Shown here: positions 41,469-51,498 of the stretch, piece after piece
How the letters are laid out: every line of letters starts with the position of its first letter
Numbering within the stretch: position 1 is the first letter of the stretch
Assembly (NCBI GenBank): GCA_016183765.1
Contig: JACPEA010000001.1
Location: forward strand, 177,160-241,159
DNA from: Bacteroidota bacterium
GTDB lineage: Bacteria > Bacteroidota > Bacteroidia > Chitinophagales > Chitinophagaceae
Direction: 5' to 3'
Length of the DNA: 64,000 nucleotides
The notes under the pieces: generated by a model
What the model was told of the DNA's origin: nothing
Databases searched by the model: none
What the model saw: the letters and a program-made list of their open reading frames with translations, nothing else
Position numbers and translations under genes: made by a program

Positions 41469-44216
41469 ATGAAAGACTTCTCATACATTACAAATTCTCA
41501 CCCTGCATATATAGAAAGCCTGTATAACGACTTTGTGAAGGATCCGGCCAGTGTGGACCCCGACCTGAAAAAGTTCTTCGAGGGCTTCGATTTTGCGGTC
41601 GGTCATGGTTTGGGAGGGGCGTCGGCGGCAACTGCTGCCCCGTCAACCGGTGAATCAGGTATAGACTGGATGCGCGAGATCAGGGTGTACCGGCTGATAC
41701 TGGGTTATCGCAATAAGGGGCATTTGCTGGCCAGGACCAATCCTATCAGGCCCCGGAAAGACAGGGGCGCCAATCTGGAGCCATCGTTCTTCGGGCTTAC
41801 CGATGGGGATATGGATGCGGTTTTCCAGGTGGGTAACCTGCTGGGACTGGGTGCCACCACCTTACGTACTATCCTGGCCCACCTGGAGCAGGTATATGCC
41901 AATCATGTGGGCATTGAATTTAAATACATTGGCGACCAGGAAAAAATAGACTGGCTGATCAACGAGATGGAGAAAGAATTTGCCAAATCCATTCCGTTGA
42001 CACAAAAAAGAAGGATCCTGGAGAAATTGAACCAGGGGGTGATGTTTGAGAAATTCCTGCACACGAAATATGTGGGACAGAAACGTTTTTCACTGGAAGG
42101 AGGTGAGACCACCATCGCCGCACTGGATGCCATCATCAATGTGGCGGCCAATAACGATGTACAGGAAGTGGTGATCGGTATGGCGCACAGGGGCAGGTTG
42201 AATATCCTGGCCAATATCATGGGAAAGACCTATGAACAAATATTCAGCGAATTTGAGGGAACGGCCACTATGGACCAGACCATGGGCAGCGGTGACGTAA
42301 AATACCATATGGGTTACGGAAGTGTAGTGCAGACGGCCGATGACAAGACTATGCACCTGAAACTGATGCCCAATCCTTCGCACCTGGAAGCGGTGGACCC
42401 GGTGGTGATCGGTTTTTCCAGGGCCAAGGCCGATGTGTTGTACCAGAGCGATTTTGACAAGATCTTACCGATCCTGATCCACGGCGATGCATCCGTAGCA
42501 GGACAGGGTATTGTGTACGAGGTATTGCAGATGAGTAACCTGCGCGGGTATTATACAGGGGGTACGATTCATTTTGTGATCAATAACCAGATCGGTTTTA
42601 CCACCGATTTTGATGATGCCCGATCTGCGGCTTACTGTACTTCTGTTGCGGCCATGGTACAGTCCCCGGTATTACACGTGAATGGCGATGATGCAGAAGC
42701 CGTGGTGAAATGCGCCGAGATAGCCACCCGTTACCGCGAGAAATTCAACAGTGATATTTTCATCGATATGGTTTGCTACCGCAAACATGGCCACAACGAA
42801 GGGGATGACCCGAAATATACCCAGCCACAGCTGTATGCCCTGATCGATAAACACCAGAACCCGAGAGAGAGTTATACGCAATACCTGATTGAAAATGGTG
42901 AAGCGGATGCCAGGGAGTTGGCCAAAGAAATGGAGAAGAAATTCTGGGCCGATCTGCAGGAGCGACTGGATGAAGTAAAACAGAACCCGCTGCCTTACCA
43001 TTACCAGCAACCCGAGCTGGCCTGGAAAAGCCTCCGCAAAGCCAGACTGGAAGATTTTGATGCATCACCCAATACGGCGATCAGTGAAGAAGATGCCTAC
43101 AGCATGTTCCACAGCCTGATGAAATGGCCCGAAGGTTTTCAGCCTTTGAAGAAAGTAGAGAAATTATTGCAGGACAAGATCAAAGTACTGGAAGCGGAAC
43201 AGAAAATAGACTGGGCTACGGCAGAGCTGATGGCCTATGGCTCGATCCTGCTGGAAGGTAATATCGTCAGGATGAGCGGACAGGACGTGCAGCGTGGCAC
43301 TTTCAGTCACCGTCATGCCATTCTGCGCGATGAGAATACCAACAAAGGCTACAACCGCCTGAATCATTTCCGCGAGAACCAGGAGAAATTCAGGATCTAC
43401 AATTCATTGCTGAGCGAATACGGCGTACTGGGATTTGAATATGGGTATGCCCTGGCCAATCCCAACGCACTGGTGATCTGGGAAGCGCAGTTCGGCGATT
43501 TCTCGAATGGTGCACAGACCATGATCGACCAGTTCATCGCCGCAGGCGAACAGAAATGGCAGCGCCAGAACGGTATGGTCATGTTACTGCCGCACGGTTA
43601 CGAAGGGCAGGGTCCCGAGCACAGCAGTGCAAGGATGGAGCGGTTCTTACAGATGTGTGCCGAACTGAATATCGTGATCACCAATATCACTTCTGCCGCC
43701 AACCTGTTCCATGCGCTGAGACGCCAGCTGACCTGGAGTTTCCGCAAACCGCTGATCAACTTCTCACCCAAAGCCAACCTGCGTAACCCGGTCACTTACA
43801 GCCATATCAGCGAATTCACCAAGGGTGGATTCAGGGAACTGATCGATGACAGTTTTGTAACAGATGCCGCGCAGGTAAAAAAAGTATTGCTCTGCACCGG
43901 TAAATTATATTTTGAACTGGCCGAACGCCAGCAGAAAGAGAACCGACAGGATATTGCGATCATACGCCTGGAGCAGGTCTACCCGCTGCCACAGAAACAA
44001 CTCGACCTGCTGCACAGGAAATACAGCAAAGCCACCTGGTTCTGGGTACAGGAAGAGCCATTGAACATGGGAGCCGCTTCTTTCCTGCAGATGAACCTGA
44101 AATCGATCAACTTTGGTGTGATCAGCCGTAATGCGAGCGCTTCTACCGCAACGGGTTATCACAAAGTGCATGTACAGGAACAGGCAGAGATCATTGAAAC
44201 AGCATTTGCGATTTAA
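41469..44216 (+). CDS. sucA: 2-oxoglutarate dehydrogenase E1 component
   Basis: 915 residues. Thiamine-diphosphate-dependent decarboxylase of the TCA cycle. The N-terminal docking segment contains FVKDPASVDPDLKKFFEGF; the E1 domain has MAHRGRLNIL, HGDASVAGQG and INNQIGFTT; the ThDP-binding region and the transketolase-like C-terminal half (GHGPEHSSARMERFLQ-like segment written here as YEGQGPEHSSARMERFLQ) follow. ATG at 41469 (MKDFSYITNSHPAYIESLYN) is chosen; the longer open frame upstream has no similarity. sucB begins 41 bp downstream. Confidence 0.96.
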   Translation: MKDFSYITNSHPAYIESLYNDFVKDPASVDPDLKKFFEGFDFAVGHGLGGASAATAAPSTGESGIDWMREIRVYRLILGYRNKGHLLARTNPIRPRKDRGANLEPSFFGLTDGDMDAVFQVGNLLGLGATTLRTILAHLEQVYANHVGIEFKYIGDQEKIDWLINEMEKEFAKSIPLTQKRRILEKLNQGVMFEKFLHTKYVGQKRFSLEGGETTIAALDAIINVAANNDVQEVVIGMAHRGRLNILANIMGKTYEQIFSEFEGTATMDQTMGSGDVKYHMGYGSVVQTADDKTMHLKLMPNPSHLEAVDPVVIGFSRAKADVLYQSDFDKILPILIHGDASVAGQGIVYEVLQMSNLRGYYTGGTIHFVINNQIGFTTDFDDARSAAYCTSVAAMVQSPVLHVNGDDAEAVVKCAEIATRYREKFNSDIFIDMVCYRKHGHNEGDDPKYTQPQLYALIDKHQNPRESYTQYLIENGEADARELAKEMEKKFWADLQERLDEVKQNPLPYHYQQPELAWKSLRKARLEDFDASPNTAISEEDAYSMFHSLMKWPEGFQPLKKVEKLLQDKIKVLEAEQKIDWATAELMAYGSILLEGNIVRMSGQDVQRGTFSHRHAILRDENTNKGYNRLNHFRENQEKFRIYNSLLSEYGVLGFEYGYALANPNALVIWEAQFGDFSNGAQTMIDQFIAAGEQKWQRQNGMVMLLPHGYEGQGPEHSSARMERFLQMCAELNIVITNITSAANLFHALRRQLTWSFRKPLINFSPKANLRNPVTYSHISEFTKGGFRELIDDSFVTDAAQVKKVLLCTGKLYFELAERQQKENRQDIAIIRLEQVYPLPQKQLDLLHRKYSKATWFWVQEEPLNMGAASFLQMNLKSINFGVISRNASASTATGYHKVHVQEQAEIIETAFAI

Positions 44217-44257
44217 CGATAGACCATACAACCAACCACAAACTGAAATAATTTTTT

Positions 44258-45478
44258 ATGATCGATATCAAAGTACCTGCCATCGGTGAATCCATCAGCG
44301 AAGTGACCCTGTTGAAGTGGACCAAACAACCAGGCGAATGGGTTGAGCGCGACGAAGTGATCGCCGAACTGGAAAGTGAGAAAGCCACTTTTGAGGTGAA
44401 CGCTGAAAAAGCCGGTATCCTCCAAACCCTGGCCAAAGAGGGTGATACCCTGCATATTGGTGATGTATTGGCACAGATCGATGAGACCGCTGCCAAACCC
44501 GAAGGAGCGCCTGCCAGGGAAACGGCACCGGCAGCTGCCGAGCAGCAACCGGTAAGCAACCAGGCACCTGTGACCTCTGTACCCAATGATATCAAAGCCA
44601 CACCGGTAGCTTCTGCGATCATTGCCGATAAAAAAGTGGACCCTGCTTCGATCAAAGCTTCCGGTACCGGCGGTAAGATACTGAAACATGATGTGCTGGA
44701 TGCGTTGAATAACCCTGGTAAAAAAGCATTTGCCGGTAATGAACTGTTCACCCGCGTGGTGCGCCAGGAAAAGATGAGCAACCTGCGCAGGACCATCAGT
44801 CGCAGGCTGGTGGAATCCAAGAATACCACGGCCATGCTCACCACGTTCAACGAAGTGGACATGACACGTATCATGGAAGTGCGTAAGCAATACAAGGATA
44901 AATTCAAGGAGCAACACGGCGTGAACCTGGGCTTCATGAGCTTTTTTGCCAAAGCCTGCGCCCTTGCACTGGGCGAATGGCCCTCTGTGAATGCATACAT
45001 CGATGGCGATCATGTCATTTACCACGATTATGCCGATATCAGTATTGCCGTAAGCACTCCGCGCGGACTCACCGTTCCGGTAATGCGTAACGTAGAAAGC
45101 CTGGGTATGGCCGATATTGAAAAGAGGGTGGTGGAACTGGCGGGCAAAGCGAGGGACAGTAAGCTGACCGCGGAAGAACTGCAGGGCGGTACTTTCACCA
45201 TCACCAATGGAGGGGTGTTCGGTAGTTTGATGAGCACACCGATCATCAATATTCCGCAGAGTGCCATCCTGGGGATGCATAAGATACAGGAACGGCCGAT
45301 GGCCATTAATGGCCAGGTGGTGATACGCCCAATGATGTACCTGGCGCTGAGCTACGATCACCGCATCATCGACGGAAAAGAAAGCGTGAGTTTCCTGGTG
45401 CGTGTAAAGGAATTACTGGAGAACCCCGAACTGTTGTTGATGGGCAAGGATCCCGTAAAGACCCTGTTGGAAGTATAA
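44258..45478 (+). CDS. sucB: 2-oxoglutarate dehydrogenase E2, dihydrolipoyl succinyltransferase
   Basis: 406 residues. The lipoyl domain is at about 1-77 with lipoyl Lys42 in [11 protein letters not shown], then an Ala/Pro-rich linker, the E3-binding domain at about 115-150 ([12 protein letters not shown]), and the catalytic domain from about 170 with the active site [16 protein letters not shown] near the C-terminus. It transfers succinyl groups to CoA in the same complex as sucA. A strong terminator follows. Confidence 0.96.
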   Translation: MIDIKVPAIGESISEVTLLKWTKQPGEWVERDEVIAELESEKATFEVNAEKAGILQTLAKEGDTLHIGDVLAQIDETAAKPEGAPARETAPAAAEQQPVSNQAPVTSVPNDIKATPVASAIIADKKVDPASIKASGTGGKILKHDVLDALNNPGKKAFAGNELFTRVVRQEKMSNLRRTISRRLVESKNTTAMLTTFNEVDMTRIMEVRKQYKDKFKEQHGVNLGFMSFFAKACALALGEWPSVNAYIDGDHVIYHDYADISIAVSTPRGLTVPVMRNVESLGMADIEKRVVELAGKARDSKLTAEELQGGTFTITNGGVFGSLMSTPIINIPQSAILGMHKIQERPMAINGQVVIRPMMYLALSYDHRIIDGKESVSFLVRVKELLENPELLLMGKDPVKTLLEV

Positions 45479-45523
45479 ACGGAACTGCTGAGAATACCGT
45501 TAAGAATGCATCACTTATATTTG

Positions 45524-45554
45524 AGCCTGTTGCCGGTTGGCAACAGGCTTTTTT
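45524..45554 (+). terminator. rho-independent terminator after sucA-sucB
   Basis: AGCCTGTTGCC at 45524-45534 pairs perfectly with GGCAACAGGCT at 45539-45549 around GGTT, followed by TTTTT. Confidence 0.93.
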
Positions 45555-45577
45555 AATTAGCTCCGATCGGGGAACTC

Positions 45578-46756
45578 ATGCGCTACCAATCTCATTTCAA
45601 TACAGCAGTGTCACTTATCCGTGTATATGACGGGTCGGTTCCCCTTGTGCATTTCCTGAAGAAATATTTTGCAGAACATAAGAAACATGGCTCGCGCGAC
45701 CGGAAACTGATCTCCCATCTTTGTTATGGCTACTACCGGCTGGGCCATGCACTAAAAGAACTGGAGACAGCGGAACGGCTGAAAATAGCTATATTTCTCT
45801 GTAATGAAACAGCAGGGGACTGGGCTTTCCTGTTCGAAGAGGACTGGCTGGCTGCATGGGCTGTTCCGATACCGGAAAAGATACACTGGTTACAACAGAA
45901 ATACCCATTGTTCTCAGCAGCTGCAATGTTTCCCTGGACAGCAGCGTTGAGTGAGGAAATAGATCAGGAAGCTTTCATCCTTTCTCATTTCATCCAGCCC
46001 GACCTGTTCCTGCGGATCCGTCCCGGGAAAGAAAAACAGGTGCTGGCCAAACTGCGGGAACAGCAGATCGTTTTTTCACAATTGACCGATACTTGCCTGG
46101 CTTTGGCCAATACCACCAAGATCGATTCAGTACTGGATATTGATAAGGAGGTAGTGATACAGGACTACAGTTCCCAACAAGTGGCCCGCTTTCTCTCTCT
46201 TACGACTCAACACTCACCACTCACGAAAACGACGGTCTGGGACTGCTGCGCCGCCAGCGGCGGAAAATCTTTGCTGGCCTGTGATGTATTGACGGGTATT
46301 GAATTGACCGTATCAGATATCCGCCCGAGTATTCTCAGGAATCTCAAAGAAAGATTTGATCGGGCAGGCATCAAACAGTACCGATCGTTTACCGCAGACC
46401 TTGCCCACTCTTCAATCACTACTCACCACGCACCTTATCATATTGTTCTCTGCGATGCGCCTTGCAGTGGCAGCGGCACCTGGGGACGTACACCTGAACA
46501 ATTGTTTTTCTTCACCCGGGAAAAGATCACAGCTTACGCAGATCTGCAGCAAAAGATCATTGCCAATGTGCTGCCACAGGTAGCAAAGGGCGGCTACCTC
46601 CTGTACATCACCTGCTCCGTATTCAGGCAGGAGAATGAAGAACAGGTGCAGTTCATCCTGCAACAGGGTGGATTTGAACTCGTGAAAATGGAATTGCTGA
46701 AAGGGTACGACCTGAAGGCGGATTCTATGTTTGCGGCTTTGTTGAGGAGGAGATAA
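45578..46756 (+). CDS. RsmB/NOP-type RNA m5C methyltransferase
   Basis: 392 residues. An N-terminal NusB-like helical part (about 1-150) is followed by the methyltransferase: WDCCAASGGKSLL (SAM motif I, near 220), DAPCSGSGTWGR with the first catalytic Cys, and ITCSVFRQENEEQ with the second. It would methylate rRNA or tRNA cytosine. Two places contain CTCACC-type minisatellite sequence translated in-frame: TTQHSPLTK just before motif I (DNA near 46204-46225), and AHSSITTHHAPY before DAPC (near 46408-46435). Both lie in loops and leave motifs intact. Confidence 0.88.
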   Translation: MRYQSHFNTAVSLIRVYDGSVPLVHFLKKYFAEHKKHGSRDRKLISHLCYGYYRLGHALKELETAERLKIAIFLCNETAGDWAFLFEEDWLAAWAVPIPEKIHWLQQKYPLFSAAAMFPWTAALSEEIDQEAFILSHFIQPDLFLRIRPGKEKQVLAKLREQQIVFSQLTDTCLALANTTKIDSVLDIDKEVVIQDYSSQQVARFLSLTTQHSPLTKTTVWDCCAASGGKSLLACDVLTGIELTVSDIRPSILRNLKERFDRAGIKQYRSFTADLAHSSITTHHAPYHIVLCDAPCSGSGTWGRTPEQLFFFTREKITAYADLQQKIIANVLPQVAKGGYLLYITCSVFRQENEEQVQFILQQGGFELVKMELLKGYDLKADSMFAALLRRR

Positions 46757-46762
46757 AGGGTT

Positions 46763-46860
46763 AAAGTAGTTAAAAGGGTTAAAATTGTTAAACTGGTCAA
46801 TGATTTATCATTCTCCTAACCCCCTTTTAACCTTTTTAACTTTTTTAACCAATTTAACTA
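46763..46860. repeat. GGTTAAA/TTTAACC low-complexity inverted repeat between convergent genes
   Basis: The left half repeats GTTAAAAGGGTTAAA words and the right half repeats TTTTAACCTTTTTAACTTTT words. Together they can fold into a long imperfect hairpin between the RsmB-type gene and mnmA. It may act as a bidirectional terminator. Confidence 0.6.
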
Positions 46861-46863
46861 ACC

Positions 46864-47970
46864 CTACCCCACAAGTTCCCCCCGCTGAATAATGCCTCCG
46901 CCTATCACATCATTACCTTCATAAAATACAGCGCTCTGTCCCGGCGCAATGCCTTTGACGTTTTCATAAAAACGTGCGCGGATGCCGTTATCGGCAGTGT
47001 ATAGGTTGCTGAGGGCGCCTTTGTCTTTGTAACGGATCTTGGTAACGGCTTCCATGCCATCGGTGATGCCATCGTATTTGATCCAGTTGATCTTGCCGAT
47101 GAGCATATCGTTCTGCTCCAGGTCCTTTTCATCGCCCAGTACCACGGTATTGTTCTCCGGGTTGATGGAGGTAACGTATACCGGGTGGCCCATGGCTATT
47201 TCAAGTCCCTTGCGTTGTCCGATGGTATAAAAAGGGTATCCTTTGTGTTTACCCAGTTTTTTACCGGTCTTGTCTATGAACCAGCCTCCGTTCACTCTTT
47301 CTTCCAGTCCTTCTACGCGGTTCTTCAAGAAACCACGGTAGTCGTTATCAGGCACGAAACAGATCTCGTAACTCTCGCTTTTTTTGGCCAGTTCGGGGTA
47401 GCCCAGGTCCACGGCCATCTGGCGGATCTCCGATTTGCGGTAACCTCCCAATGGCAGCAGGGTGCGGCTCAGCAGTTGCTGGTCCAGTCCCCAGAGCACA
47501 TAACTCTGGTCCTTGGTCTCGTCCAGTCCCTTGCTGATCACGTAGCGGTCATTGTCGTGCTGGCGTATATTGCCATAATGCCCGGTGGCGATGAACTCAC
47601 ATTCCAGTGCATCGGCCCTTTTCAGCAGTGCGCGCCATTTGATATGCGTGTTGCACATGACGCAGGGGTTGGGGGTACGGCCTGCCAGGTATTCGTCCAC
47701 AAAATTCTCGATCACAAAATCGCCGAACTCTTCGCGTATATCCAGGATAAAATGCGGGAAACCGTGGTGAACGGCCGCCTGCCTGGCATCGTTGAATGAA
47801 TCGATATTACAGCAGCCCGTTTCCTTGCTGCTGGTGCCGCTGCTGGCATAATCCCATGTTTTCATGGTGATGCCCACCACTTCGTACCCTTCGTTATGCA
47901 ACATAAGGGCCACTACGGTACTGTCGATACCGCCACTCATTGCCACTAAAACCTTTCCTTTCCGGCTCAT
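46864..47970 (-). CDS. mnmA: tRNA 2-thiouridine(34) synthase MnmA
   Basis: 368 residues. The N-terminal PP-loop is SGGIDSTVVALML; the first catalytic Cys is in the NPCVMCN motif near 106 and the second in SYEICFVPD near 203, which form the persulfide-transferring pair. The central DQSYVLWGL and the C-terminal GIAPGQSAVFYEG are conserved. It thiolates U34 of tRNA-Glu, -Gln and -Lys in the cytoplasm. The ATG at 47970 starts right before the PP-loop. Confidence 0.96.
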   Translation of the reverse strand: MSRKGKVLVAMSGGIDSTVVALMLHNEGYEVVGITMKTWDYASSGTSSKETGCCNIDSFNDARQAAVHHGFPHFILDIREEFGDFVIENFVDEYLAGRTPNPCVMCNTHIKWRALLKRADALECEFIATGHYGNIRQHDNDRYVISKGLDETKDQSYVLWGLDQQLLSRTLLPLGGYRKSEIRQMAVDLGYPELAKKSESYEICFVPDNDYRGFLKNRVEGLEERVNGGWFIDKTGKKLGKHKGYPFYTIGQRKGLEIAMGHPVYVTSINPENNTVVLGDEKDLEQNDMLIGKINWIKYDGITDGMEAVTKIRYKDKGALSNLYTADNGIRARFYENVKGIAPGQSAVFYEGNDVIGGGIIQRGELVG

Positions 47971-48133
47971 ATGCTGTACTTTTTATCCCGTATGGCGGGA
48001 TAGCGTGAATCTGCAAATTTAAAACAAGTATCGGTAAGAACCGGCCAATCCGGGGCCGGCGGTATTTCGAAAGCGGAAAAAATACTGATAGATAATAAAA
48101 AATTATATATAAATTTAACAATAAGCTGATTGT

Positions 48134-48862
48134 ATGAAACATGTCCTGCTGGTATTCTTTCTGTCCCTGATGTCTGTCATGCTGGAGGCGCAGCCTCCGG
48201 TGAATGTTGCGGCTCCCCAGCTGCAGCTAAAGCTGGAAGATATGGTGATCAGGGACTCCAGTGGAACCATTTATCCCGCAGAACTGGCTAAACGCCTGCT
48301 GACTACGGGAAAATATTCGCTGCATATATCGAAAGACAGAACGACTGCTTTTTTGGTAATGCTTTCTGATGCTGAAATGGAAAAAAAGCTGGCGATGCTG
48401 CCCAAACCTCCTGAGAGCAAATTCTTTATAACCGGTCAGAAGATAGCTTCCTTCGGTGAACGGGATATGAACGGGAACAAGTTTGTACTGAAAGAATTGC
48501 AGGGTAAAGTGGTGGTGTTGAATTTCTGGTTCATCAATTGCCCGCCCTGCAGAATGGAAATACCGCAATTGAATGAGCTGGTGACCGATTACCGGCAAAA
48601 CCCGGATGTGGTATTCATCGCCGTTGCGCTAGATGAGAAATATGAGATCCGGGAATTCCTAAAAACGAACCCGTTCCTGTACAATATCATTGATGGGGGA
48701 CGGTATATCGCTTCCAAATACGGTATCACCCTGTATCCCACACATGTGGTGCTGGACCGGGAGGGCAAAGCGGTTTTTCACAGTTCCGGATTGAGCATGG
48801 GTACGGTTCCCTGGATCAAAAAATCAATCGAGGCATCCCTGGCAGGAAAGATCCAGCCCTGA
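48134..48862 (+). CDS. TlpA-like exported thioredoxin
   Basis: 242 residues with a signal peptide (about 1-20, ending MLEAQ). The C-terminal AlkC/TSA-thioredoxin domain has the redox motif FINCPPCRMEIP near residue 140 and a cis-Pro region ITLYPTHVVLD. Reductases of this kind maintain or transfer reducing power in the periplasm, for instance in cytochrome c maturation. The N-terminal 90 residues are a lineage-specific beta domain of unknown role. It is monocistronic between mnmA and ssb. Confidence 0.9.
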   Translation: MKHVLLVFFLSLMSVMLEAQPPVNVAAPQLQLKLEDMVIRDSSGTIYPAELAKRLLTTGKYSLHISKDRTTAFLVMLSDAEMEKKLAMLPKPPESKFFITGQKIASFGERDMNGNKFVLKELQGKVVVLNFWFINCPPCRMEIPQLNELVTDYRQNPDVVFIAVALDEKYEIREFLKTNPFLYNIIDGGRYIASKYGITLYPTHVVLDREGKAVFHSSGLSMGTVPWIKKSIEASLAGKIQP

Positions 48863-48979
48863 AGCGGAGCTTTCTCATTAGTTTACCCCAAGTTATACAG
48901 TGAAATAAAACCGATTATGCGGTAAATACGCATTTTCTGTATTTTCATTTTTCGTTTATTTACAAAAAATAACCACGTT

Positions 48980-49417
48980 ATGATAAAGCTTCAGGTAATC
49001 GGCAACCTTGGAAAGGATGCCATTGTGAACAATGTGAACGGGAAAAGTGTGATCAACTTCACCGTTGCCCATACAGAAAGATATAAAGATGCTCAGGGTA
49101 ACCAGAAAGACAGGACCACCTGGGTGGACTGTGCTTACTGGACCGACAGGACTGCTGTAGCCCCTTATCTGAAAAAAGGAACACAGGTATATGTGGAAGG
49201 ACAGCCTGATGTACGTTCCTACACCACGCAGGATGGTCGCCAGGGTGCTACCTTAACCATGCGTATTGTAAGCGTGCAGTTACTGGGCAGCCGTCCTAAT
49301 GAAGGCGGCGGATCAGGCAGTTACCAGCAACCGCCCGCAGCTTCTTATTCGCAGCCAGCAGGTTCTGCACCTGCTGCTTCTGATATTACAGAGCCGCTGG
49401 ATGACCTGCCGTTCTAA
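48980..49417 (+). CDS. ssb: single-stranded DNA-binding protein
   Basis: 145 residues. An OB-fold of about 105 residues begins MIKLQVIGNLGKDAIVNNVN, followed by a Gly/Gln/Ala-rich flexible tail and the acidic terminal tip PLDDLPF that binds partner proteins. It coats ssDNA during replication and repair. A good terminator follows. Confidence 0.95.
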   Translation: MIKLQVIGNLGKDAIVNNVNGKSVINFTVAHTERYKDAQGNQKDRTTWVDCAYWTDRTAVAPYLKKGTQVYVEGQPDVRSYTTQDGRQGATLTMRIVSVQLLGSRPNEGGGSGSYQQPPAASYSQPAGSAPAASDITEPLDDLPF

Positions 49418-49444
49418 GAATGGTGAGCTGACGATTTTGAAAAG

Positions 49445-49473
49445 GAGATGTGCCAACGCGCGTCTCTTTTTTA
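49445..49473 (+). terminator. rho-independent terminator after ssb
   Basis: GAGATGTGC at 49445-49453 pairs with GCGCGTCTC at 49458-49466 (two G-T wobbles) around CAAC, followed by a TTTTTTA run. Confidence 0.8.
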
Positions 49474-49500
49474 TTTTATCTTAGGGAATCATTTAAGCAT

Positions 49501-51399
49501 ATGAAAAAACGGGTGCTTGTTTTATGCGGACTGTTCATGACACTGATATCATTGGTGGCGCAAAGCACGAAAATGAATGTGCAGGTATTGGTGGTGGGCG
49601 GAACCACGGGAGGTACTGCCGCGGGCATACAAAGTGCCCGCAGTGGCGCCCAAACACTGATAGTAGAACAGAGCCATTGGCTGGGCGGCATGCTGACAAC
49701 TGCGGGGGTCAGTTGCACCGACGGTGACCATGAATTGCGCAGTGGCATCTGGGAGGAGTTCCGGCAGGCTTTATACCAACATTACCAGACCCATAACCTG
49801 TTTACCGGATGGGTGAGTGAAACCTGTTTTGAACCGCATGTGGGAGACAGCATCTTTAAAACCATGGCCGGTCATGAGCCCAATTTACGGGTAGTATATG
49901 GCTGGTATTTTGATAAGGTACTGAAGCGGGGCAATAAAGTGACCGGCGCCGTTTTTGTAAACACCAAGGGGGAAAAACTGGAAGTGAACGCAAACGTTAC
50001 GGTAGATGCCACCGACCTGGGCGATGTGTTTGCAGATGCCGGTGTTGCCTATGACCTGGGAACAGAAGACAGTACACAAAGCGGAGAAAACATAGCGCCG
50101 GGAAAAAGCAATGTGATACAGGACCTTACCTGGGCTGCCACTCTCAAAGACTTTGGTAAGGGAGCCGATAAAACCATACCGACTCCGCCGGGATATACCG
50201 CCGCCAGGTATTATTGCAGCACCAGCGATGCACCCTGTACGGGTCAACCCTATGCACTGAACACGCAGAAAGTACTGGATTATGGAAAACTGCGGGTGTC
50301 GAAAGGCGCTCCTGACAAATACATGCTGAACTGGCCCGCACATGGCAACGATACTTACCTGGATGTAGTGGAAATGAAACCCATCGACAGGGAAAAGGAA
50401 TATGTAAAGGCAAAGAATGTGACACTGGGTTTCCTGTATTTTCTGCAAACCGAATTGAAACAGCCACATATTGGTCTTGCGGAAGATGAGATGGATAAAG
50501 GGCTGGCATGGGTTCCCTACAACCGGGAAGGAAGAAGGGTCAGGGGAGAAGTTAGATTGAACATCGATCATATCCGGTCGCCGTATGACTACAGTTTATA
50601 CAGGACCGGTATAGCGGTGGGTGATTACCCGGTAGACCATCACCATGCGCAGTATCCCGGCAAACTGCCTCCCATACCTTTTCCCAAAGTGCCCTCCTTC
50701 AATATCCCGCTGGGGGCATTGTTGCCGAAAGGGGTGGAAGGATTGATTGTTTGTGAGAAGGGGATCTCGGTAAGCAATATCGCCAATGGTACCACCCGTT
50801 TGCAACCGGTGGTATTACTGACCGGCCAGGCAGCGGGAGTGATGGCTGCCAAAAAAGCGTTGGGAAAGGAAAAACAGTTCGCCAGCGGTATCCGCATAAG
50901 GGAAATACAGCAGGAACTATTGCAAAACAAATGTTACCTCATGCCTTTTGTGGATGTGACAGTGGATGACCCTGCCTGGGCAGTCATTCAATGGGTCGGG
51001 TTGAAAGGACTGATCAAAGGGATAGGCAAAAGTATCGGCTGGGCCAATAAGACCTATTTTTATCCAGACAGCCTGATGCTGACCAGTGAAATGATGGATG
51101 GCTTTACCAGACTGTACGAACTGGATGGGTATCAGGACACCCATAAAACACCCTATGTGAACCTGACACAGCTGCTGAAACTGCACCAGCATCTGAAACA
51201 GGCCAATACGGTGATAACCGATGCGGAAGATGCCAAACTCAGCGATATGCTCACGAACCTGAAACCCTTTCAACTGACGAAAAAAAGCAACCAGGCTCCC
51301 TTGACCAGAAAAGAAGCTGCGATATACCTCGATTATCTTTTCGGCAGTTTTGACAAAGATGTTTGCCTGGATGGAACTTTCTGCACGGCCTTGAAATAA
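49501..51399 (+). CDS. secreted FAD-dependent oxidoreductase
   Basis: 632 residues with a signal peptide (MKKRVLVLCGLFMTLISLVAQ). The FAD-binding Rossmann motif VLVVGGTTGGTAAGIQSARSG starts near residue 27, followed by EQSHWLGGMLTTAG, typical of the FAD_oxidored (pfam12831-type) group found in Bacteroidota, often near polysaccharide-degradation genes. The second FAD segment VTVDATDLGDVF is near 170 and GQAAGVMAA near 447. The substrate is unknown. ATG at 49501 is chosen because it opens the signal peptide. It is followed by a RAYT/REP element. Confidence 0.9.
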   Translation: MKKRVLVLCGLFMTLISLVAQSTKMNVQVLVVGGTTGGTAAGIQSARSGAQTLIVEQSHWLGGMLTTAGVSCTDGDHELRSGIWEEFRQALYQHYQTHNLFTGWVSETCFEPHVGDSIFKTMAGHEPNLRVVYGWYFDKVLKRGNKVTGAVFVNTKGEKLEVNANVTVDATDLGDVFADAGVAYDLGTEDSTQSGENIAPGKSNVIQDLTWAATLKDFGKGADKTIPTPPGYTAARYYCSTSDAPCTGQPYALNTQKVLDYGKLRVSKGAPDKYMLNWPAHGNDTYLDVVEMKPIDREKEYVKAKNVTLGFLYFLQTELKQPHIGLAEDEMDKGLAWVPYNREGRRVRGEVRLNIDHIRSPYDYSLYRTGIAVGDYPVDHHHAQYPGKLPPIPFPKVPSFNIPLGALLPKGVEGLIVCEKGISVSNIANGTTRLQPVVLLTGQAAGVMAAKKALGKEKQFASGIRIREIQQELLQNKCYLMPFVDVTVDDPAWAVIQWVGLKGLIKGIGKSIGWANKTYFYPDSLMLTSEMMDGFTRLYELDGYQDTHKTPYVNLTQLLKLHQHLKQANTVITDAEDAKLSDMLTNLKPFQLTKKSNQAPLTRKEAAIYLDYLFGSFDKDVCLDGTFCTALK

Positions 51400-51438
51400 A
51401 CACCGGTCGGGTATAAATACGTAGTAATAATACATGTC

Positions 51439-51466
51439 GCAGTCGCTCGGCTCTGCCGAGTGACTG
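51439..51466 (+). repeat. left REP palindrome
   Basis: CAGTCGCTCGGC pairs with GCCGAGTGACTG around TCT. It is the probable recognition site for the adjacent Y1 transposase. Confidence 0.85.
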
Positions 51467-51498
51467 TTATACCTTGGCTTCCAGCCAAAGCCTCTGCC

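Noticed and set aside
44213..45361. 382-codon minus-strand frame opposite sucB
   Set aside because: Shadow of the E2 gene; His/Gly-rich low-information product and no plausible start context.
49885..50571. 228-codon minus-strand frame opposite the FAD oxidoreductase gene
   Set aside because: Antisense shadow of a gene with signal peptide and FAD motifs; no domain seen in the shadow.
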